A stretch of DNA of 64,000 nt from Blasia pusilla (lineage: Eukaryota > Marchantiophyta > Marchantiopsida > Blasiales), in contig CM114271.1 in NCBI GenBank assembly GCA_050084515.1, forward strand, positions 41,354,001-41,418,000, read 5' to 3'. Shown here piece after piece: positions 57,647 to 64,000 of this stretch (within the stretch, counting starts at the first letter, position 1; every line of letters begins with the position of its first letter). The position numbers and the translations under genes were made by a program. A model generated the notes under the pieces. That model was not told the DNA's origin and did not search any database. It saw only the letters and a list, made by a program, of their open reading frames with translations.

Positions 57647-59375
57647 GTGAGAGCAATACTTGAGAGGAACTTGGATATTGGAAACCGATTGGAGAACTTT
57701 GGTGAAGACGCCTTACCAACACGATGAAAGCTCCCAAGGATGGTTAGAGGATTTGAAGAAGGGGGCAAGTGTGATGCACGTTACCCTTGTGGATGGTGTT
57801 CTAAATTGGAAGCTGCAAAATATACACGTTCTTGAGAGTTTAAGGACCAAGGTTCTCAAGGTTCATCATGATGCACCTTAGGTGGAACATCCAAATGAGG
57901 TAGCAACCTTGGAGATTCTTAAAAAACATTCCTAGTGGCCATCTCAAGACAAGGATACCATAAAGTATGTCAAATTGTGTTTGGTTTGTCAAAATAACCA
58001 AACAAACTATGGCAAGACACAAGGGCTTCTTCAACCTTTTCCGATTTCGGGCAGAAAGTGTTGCTATGGATTTCATCATTGGATCACTTGAGTCAAAAGT
58101 TTTTAATTCAATCATGGTAGTGGTAGATTGATTTTCAAAAGATGTGAGTTTTTCATTCCTACTCCAAATGCACTTATGGCATTGGAGGTTTCTCATGTTT
58201 TCTTTGACAATGTTTTCAGAAATTGGGGTTTACCAATGGATTTAGTATCCAATCGGAACACCAAGTTTGTCTCTAAGTTTTGGACATGTGTGTTGAGGGC
58301 ACTAAGAGCAGATTTTATTCTAAGTTTGGGTTATCACTCAAATGGACATATCCACGGACATGCCCAACGGGTCCCCCGCCCGGGTTTTTTTGGTACGTTT
58401 AATACCCGAATGGCATGCGCGGGCTCGAGACGCATGAATGGGTGTGGGATCAAATTAAGGGAGGTAGGTAGGATTTGGCCCACATGCAACCCACATGAGC
58501 CCGTAGAGGGAGAGCTCGGTATTGCCTAGGGCGGGCTCAGACATACTCATGTTTAGGGCGGGCTCGCGTAGGCCAGGCTCGCCCTATGCAGGCCTATCAG
58601 CATCCAATGTGGGCTTAGGGCAAGCGAGTGCAGGCTACAAAATGGGCGACAGGTTCTTAGACTTAGTACGGGTTGGTTGAGCTTGGTTGTACATTGTGGG
58701 TGGGGCAAGCTTGGGTCCAGATGCCCCCGCTTGCACACACATGTTTGTACTAGGGACAAACATGAACATGTCCACAAACACAGACTTTTTCTGTGTGCAA
58801 CCTTGGGGTGAGCTCATAAGTGAACTAAAAAAGTTCATGGATAATCAAGACCCCTCTCGGACAAGACTATTGCCAAGTTTTCATATTGACATAGTCCATG
58901 TCCATCCTATGGAAGGACTTATCCATATGGGTCCCACGTCCCCATTTTCTTGTCCCTCCCCCACTCACCTCTATGTTATGTGCTTACTCCTTGCTTCTCC
59001 TATTTCCACTACCTCCCCCTTTCTTGCCCCACCCTTCCTCCCACCATGAGCAACAAAAAGTGGGCTCCACCAATTGCAATCCATGTGTGAAGACATATTC
59101 AAACTTGTCCATCCATGTTCTTCCTGGTGACGAATTTGTGTGTTTTTGTGCAACCATGACTAGTGCAATTTGACCCAATGATAGTCGAAGACCAAGAGAA
59201 GTTTGAAGTTGAGACTACATTGGATGAGCCTAGAGTAAAGAGATGAAGGAGATTAATAAATGAATACTTAGTGGCATGGAAAGGTTATGATTTATGCGAA
59301 AGAATATGGGAACTAAACAATAATCTGACTCATGTTGGAGAACTTCTAGAAGAATTTCGGAGTAGGAAATTGTAG
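57647..59375 (+). pseudogene. Ty3/gypsy chromovirus fragment: integrase and chromodomain
   Basis: The plus strand reads the integrase zinc-binding end (C-L-V-C-Q-N-N, near 57985), then YGKTQGLLQPFPI (58010-58050) and the core (LEVSHVFFDNVFRNWGLPMD, LVSNRNTKFVSKFW, 58180-58285). A GC-rich insertion interrupts it from about 58340. The chromodomain follows near 59205-59375: EVETTLDEPRVKR, LINEYLVAWKGYDLCERIWE and LTHVGELLEEFRSRK. Chromodomains bind methylated H3 and guide chromovirus integration. Stops and frameshifts show it is inactive. Confidence 0.85.
58340..58805. repeat. GC-rich dispersed repeat, copy 4, inserted in the chromovirus
   Basis: GGGCGGGCTC, GGCCAGGCTCGCCC and GGGCTTAGGGC words recur. 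Its start and end match those of the pair at 37049 and 38290. It sits inside the integrase to chromodomain interval, so it moved or expanded there. Confidence 0.6.
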
Positions 59376-60599
59376 GGAATGTAGATGGTGAGAGTAGAGT
59401 TTAGCACATAGTTTGAGCAAAGTAGCCTTGTTTGTAGAATTTCCTTTGGTCGTATTTTGCTTTAAAGTATGACATTAATAGTATGCGGAAACTTAAGAAT
59501 TCAAGAAATTGTACAAAATTTGTCTTGAATGAGGAGCAAATTTTGAATGTTTTCATTGGGATGCATGTACTTGTGAATAGAGCATGACTTGTATGTATTA
59601 TGGCATCACAAGATTAGGTGGATGAGCTTGACATAGTTTGCTATTGTATTTGGGTTTGAAGTGTAATGTACTTAGTATGACTTGACCCGCCGGATAACAT
59701 TATATTAGCGTAGGCTTGGGTGTCTAGTAAAGGACAAGGCCATAACCTAAGGCATTGGTGAATTTAACCTTAGGATTTCCTATGGTGTCTTTAGGGGGGA
59801 TCTAACTCAATTCCATGAGGATGTCGACTCAAAAAAGTGGGTGAGCATCGCGAATAGCTAAGTTTATGGCACCCACGCTAGTGAGACCCGGGAAGTGAGT
59901 CATGATTGCAGGTCCAAGGAGGAAAGACCTTGGTATGACCCACCAAAGTTGAAACCTAGACTAGCTAGTCGCAAGACTAGGAAGGGTGGTGGAACCAACC
60001 TTAGGACTAATGTTAGGCGAGACGCGCACGTGTCTTATGACTAGCCTTAAATGAGAAAGGGGCATAGCTATTTGTGGATACAAAGGCAAGCAAGGTTTAA
60101 GACCTTGGAGCAAAGTTCTAACTGAAGGATGAGAAGCAAGGAACACATGAGTAGTCAAGATGGACAAGACGTCATGAGACTAGTCATGAAACGCAAAGAA
60201 CAGCAAGTCAACCATGACGAGGAGTCAATATGGGTGCTATCCATGAGATGCGGGTCCAAGATTCAAGATGCATTTGGGGAGCCAAGAGTTGTATTAGCTA
60301 CAAGAAGCCTCCGCCAAGCCATCTTGATGGATAAATAGTCAAACATTGGTCTCCCACTTATAAACCATGTTTGGGTTGAGGGCCAAAAAATATGGGTCCA
60401 ACAACCACACCAAGTCAACAAAAAAAGGACCAAATTCCAAGCAAAAGATTGTGGTATGAAGTGAAGGAACACTTTAGTAAGGTACTTATGGACACAAAGA
60501 TTTTGGACTCTCAACATTCACTGAAAACACATTTGTTATTCAAGTCTTTCAATACAAGTTTTTTTCCGTACATATATGCCTAGTGAAATATTTTACTAT
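59376..60599. other. Chromovirus 3' flank; no gene seen
   Basis: The first part may hold the chromovirus 3' UTR and LTR, but no second LTR copy is present for comparison. Confidence 0.35.
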
Positions 60600-61050
60600 G
60601 AATAACCATCATTTCGAGGGAGGCTATTCACAATTTCACATTGTGGTCAACACCTATGCCCCAACTTCTTGGTTCCCATCCACAATTTTTCATTCTCGTC
60701 AAATGTTATGTGAAATCTTCCTAGCGGCTACTAACCGACATTGACTAGTATCCTATAGTTGATTAGTAGTAAGTGGTTATTGGGCGGAAAGCGTTATTGG
60801 AAATTATTGTGGAGTGTGGTTACGGTTCAAGTTGGTGGAAAATTCTCGTTGCAATTTTTAAGGAGGCGGCTACATTATATTCAAGTTTTTCTTACTTATT
60901 TTCAAGAACATGAGAGGTGGTGGCATGTGCTTGTAGGTGACTATTTGCAATCGGCCAAAAGGAATCCTTTTTCCAAATTTAGTTTAGAGGTGACGACTAT
61001 ATTTTGTGTGTTGAGAATTACAAAGTATGTGAGAACTTCACACGACTAAT
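60600..61050 (+). pseudogene. Possible LINE endonuclease remnant
   Basis: VVNTYAPTSWFPST (near 60648-60690) and W-W-H-V-L-V-G-D-Y-L-Q (near 60920) resemble the N-x-Y-A-P and G-G-D-F-N motifs of apurinic-type LINE endonucleases, in the right order and about the right distance. The frame changes between them. The call is weak. Confidence 0.3.
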
Positions 61051-61734
61051 AATTGATTATTTTGACTACAACAGAACTTGGTGCATGTTTGTTTTCGGTG
61101 GTTGTCTTTAGAAGGAGGCTATGAGATGTTGGTACATGGGGGGAATAGGTGTGTATTATTTAAGAATGCTTTTCATGCAATTTTTCCTCTTTGACACGTG
61201 TGATTTAGGGTACCGGAGTAGGGATGGAAGTTCCCTTGACATGTTCATAAGAACAACCGCCTTTCTGCACTCTTGAATCATTCCCGATCAACGAAAGTAT
61301 CTTCCAACTGCTGATGATATGTATATGGGGGTAGGACGGAAGAAGTTGTGCACTTGGACTACCATGAGGATAAGATCAACCACAAAGGTTAGTTATTAGA
61401 TAGATCATACGAAAACTTAGAGGTTGTCGAATAGAGGCACACAAATTTGATGTGCGAAAGAGAGGACCTTTTCTGAAACTAGGGCTTATTAGTTCCAACT
61501 CAAGTTTGGTATGGGCAGAGGCAATGTCTTGAGTACTAGCCATGTTGGACCTAGCGGCAAAGAATGCTTGAATCATAAAGGTTCAAATTTAGAAAAGCTC
61601 GTGTGACTATTGTAGATTTGCATCGACTTGCTCAACCTCCATGATATGAGGCTAATCTTGCCTTCGCCAAATTTTTTTGCATGTACATGTACCATGCATA
61701 TGTGGAACAAGCATGTAAGTGAATTATCATCTCT
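61051..61734. other. No gene seen
   Basis: Mixed DNA with short frames only. Confidence 0.4.
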
Positions 61735-61880
61735 TTGTTTCATCTCTCATTTAGAAGATTGTCTCTCAGACCAGGCTTTTTCAAGCCTTCCACCCCCATC
61801 AAGACAACCCTATCTACCATGGTGGAGTGTTCTCTTTGTTTCATCCTCTCATTTACAAGATTGTCTCTCAGACGACTAGT
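61735..61880. repeat. Direct repeat of about 40 bp, 101 bp apart
   Basis: CTTTGTTTCAT-CTCTCATTTA(G/C)AAGATTGTCTCTCAGAC occurs at 61735 and 61837. Confidence 0.8.
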
Positions 61881-62012
61881 CACTTTCTCAATACCTTGTG
61901 ATGGTATTACAAGGTATGGAGGGTTTCCTGCCTTATTTGCGACACTCAACACAAGTGGAAGGAATTTTTACAACATGATCACATCCCAAGTGGCATTGTA
62001 AACAAAACTTTC

Positions 62013-62466
62013 TTAACGACCAGGTCTGTGGTCCACAAGAAACATCCCAACTCCACCTGAATGTACCTCTACATACTCGCCACATATGTGGTAAGTCTCT
62101 CCTCTCGAGAGATGTTCTCTTGCAATTTCCAGTGTACTATTGTCCTCTAAGTGCGCAAACAAGATAGGTGTACCACCTTCACCCAAGTTGGAGGGAATTG
62201 ACGATTTGCTCCCCACGCCCGTGACCCTATGTAACATTGCCGAGTTGATGGGACCAAACTACACCCTTCCTAAACTGCTGCAGAAGAACACCAAGAACCC
62301 AAAGGTCAAAATAGCCGCATGTGTAACCGTGGCCAAATGTTTTGGACAGATCAAAGCCTTAGATGTACTTCCCATCACTTTATCACCTGCCACCCATACG
62401 CAACTATCCTCCCAACCTTGCTTGCCTTCACTACTCGTAATGTACCTGTGGAACCCTTCAAGGTAG
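62013..62466. other. Overlapping unidentified open frames
   Basis: A minus frame (62013-62237, 74 codons) and a plus frame (62140-62466, 108 codons) overlap. Neither has a motif I know, and neither is preceded by a clear promoter or splice signal. One of them may be an exon. Confidence 0.25.
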
Positions 62467-63691
62467 TAAGACTTCTTACCGGTCCTCCAGATTTCGCCTA
62501 CAATCCATTTCCTTTAACAGGCCTACAGGAGGTCGCTTATTCCCTAGAGGGCTGCCTATGCAATTATCTCTGTCCTAAGTGCACCCACTATTCTAAAGAT
62601 ATGGAATGAGAACAAATTCGGTATGTGTTCTACACAGTACAACATCGCTCTAGAAGACCAACGACAGTCTAAGAAATGAAGTGAGTCCCACGATATTCAC
62701 CATTCTCCTCCACAAACGCATGTGGAGGAGATTTGTGAATCAGCAATCAGTGAATACCGAGGGCAACTAAACAAAACAAGTGGCCCTTCGGTATACGCTT
62801 TAAAACGTCATAGAATTTCTTCGTAAAATGGGAAAGTCAAGCGGTATCGTCCACTCAAATACCAATAAAATTGAGCATCCAGATACCCAGGAACATCAAA
62901 CTACGGACCACAGAACTTTGCAAATTGTTTCATTTGCCAATCTTTATCCTACCACTAACGGTGCCATTGTCGACCTTAAGTTCTCTCTCCTAAGAATCTG
63001 TCGAAGTTCAAACATAACAGAAAGCCAAAACTGTTTGTACAGTTTGCTTTCTTAATTACGTGAAAAGCGGAATTTTGAATTCTTTCGGCATTTTTCTTGT
63101 TCATAATACTATTCCCATGAAATCAAACAGAAAGGGAGTCTTGAGACATTTTGGATGACCAGCCAAAATTTCACGATTACTTCATGAGCACATTTAGGAA
63201 ATAAGAGTTCGAACTGCCTACATCTCCGAATCAAGCGTGAAAACGCAGTCTGTACTGCACTCCCAAGATCCAAAAATGAAAATACAGACGATCCAACAAC
63301 TTCCACAATAGACAACCAGTCGAAAGTCAAATGCATGATCTTCCCAGTCTTTCCAAATGGCGACATAGATCACTGTAAAGGGCTACCCAGCTACCCATAA
63401 TTACATCAACCCACTAGAAAAAAAGAGCTCAAGCCTTGAAAAAATACTTCAACATCACCGGAACTTTCAGGTATAGAAACATGGAGTATAGAGACGGTCC
63501 AACCTATACCAGAAAGTGTAGTATCAATTTTGTAAACCTCATGACTAGCCCAATCACTGCGTGTCATGAACCAAAACAACCTACAACTTCTGTGGGAAGT
63601 GAACATAAAAAGAAAAGAAAGGATCTGTATAGAACTAGGGCCGACGTGGAACTACTCCTTTATTTGGTCCCACCCAACCGATGATACTCAT
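62467..63691. other. No gene recognised
   Basis: Short frames only; nothing identified. Confidence 0.35.
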
Positions 63692-63890
63692 TCAATGGGT
63701 ATTTCTTTGAGATTGATACAATTGTTGTGGGGCATCATTGATATCTGAAAAGCCTCTCGTCAGGAAACTGTGACCACTTTGCCTCTCCGTCATCACATCT
63801 TTTATCGATTGAGCAGTCTTCAGAGCAAGCATGTCTGAATCAGATTCTACTGCCGCAGTGAGCAGCTTGATCCAATTGTCTGTCACACAC
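63692..63890 (-). other. Possible last exon of an unidentified gene
   Basis: On the minus strand an acceptor (GTGTGTGACAG) is followed by an open frame NWIKLLTAAVESDSDMLALK, then TAQSIKDVMTERQSGHSF, ending at a stop at 63692. The composition is protein-like and unlike the transposon frames around it. The rest of the gene would lie beyond the right edge. I do not recognise the family. Confidence 0.3.
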
Positions 63891-64000
63891 ATACAGAGAA
63901 ACACTTCTGAGGTGAGGCCAAATTCTAATCTCCGGCTCCTCCTTACCTCACAATGCAAGCCTTTTCCATCATGGGGAAGATTGATCTGACTACATAAGAC

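Overview
This is nuclear DNA from a land plant. Three intron-containing nuclear genes for chloroplast proteins can be reconstructed, and the rest is a thick bed of old plant-type transposable elements. Introns are GT-AG, intergenic distances are long, and the retroelements include Ty3/gypsy chromovirus and restriction-like-endonuclease LINE types. I see no bacterial, viral or organellar gene block. A bryophyte or other early-diverging lineage is my guess, but the sequence alone does not fix the species.

Confident host genes. (1) 18412-21172, minus: an HCF152-like PPR protein (two exons), predicted to process and stabilise the chloroplast psbH-petB transcript. (2) 32812-35387, minus: plastid ribosomal protein bL9 (seven exons, 207 aa). 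(3) 42594-45606, plus: one-helix protein OHP2 (three exons, 157 aa), a photosystem II assembly factor. bL9 and OHP2 lie head to head about 7.2 kb apart, and their first exons, which encode the transit peptides, are clearly homologous. One gene appears to have taken its targeting exon from the other.

Mobile layer, left to right. 160-793 is an array of imperfect palindromes that is itself folded into a larger inverted repeat. 1476-3910 holds terminal-repeat, leader and gag remnants of a Ty3/gypsy family. 4406-5675 holds a SWIM zinc-finger transposase scrap and a PIF1-type helicase scrap. 8298-11121 holds three small inverted-repeat elements, two of them hAT-type with exact 8-bp target duplications. 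11893-16512 is a full-length but decayed hAT element with a matching 8-bp target duplication. 22305-25679 is a nearly intact LINE with zinc finger, reverse transcriptase, CCHC and restriction-like endonuclease, broken by one in-frame stop; ruined relatives lie at 36110-36783 and 47050-48130. 38985-41038 and about 49937-55600 are two copies of the Ty3/gypsy family whose integrase polyprotein ends in a PHD finger. 57647-59375 is a different Ty3/gypsy element that ends in a chromodomain. Satellite-like repeats lie at 48545-49090, 56218-56370 and 56827-57570.

The three host genes share one theme: all products act in the chloroplast (RNA processing, translation, photosystem II assembly). Nothing shows that they are co-regulated. 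Between them the DNA is mostly decayed transposons, many with Trp-to-stop changes of the kind expected from methylated-cytosine decay. Stretches listed as 'other' are ones where I looked and found no gene I can support.
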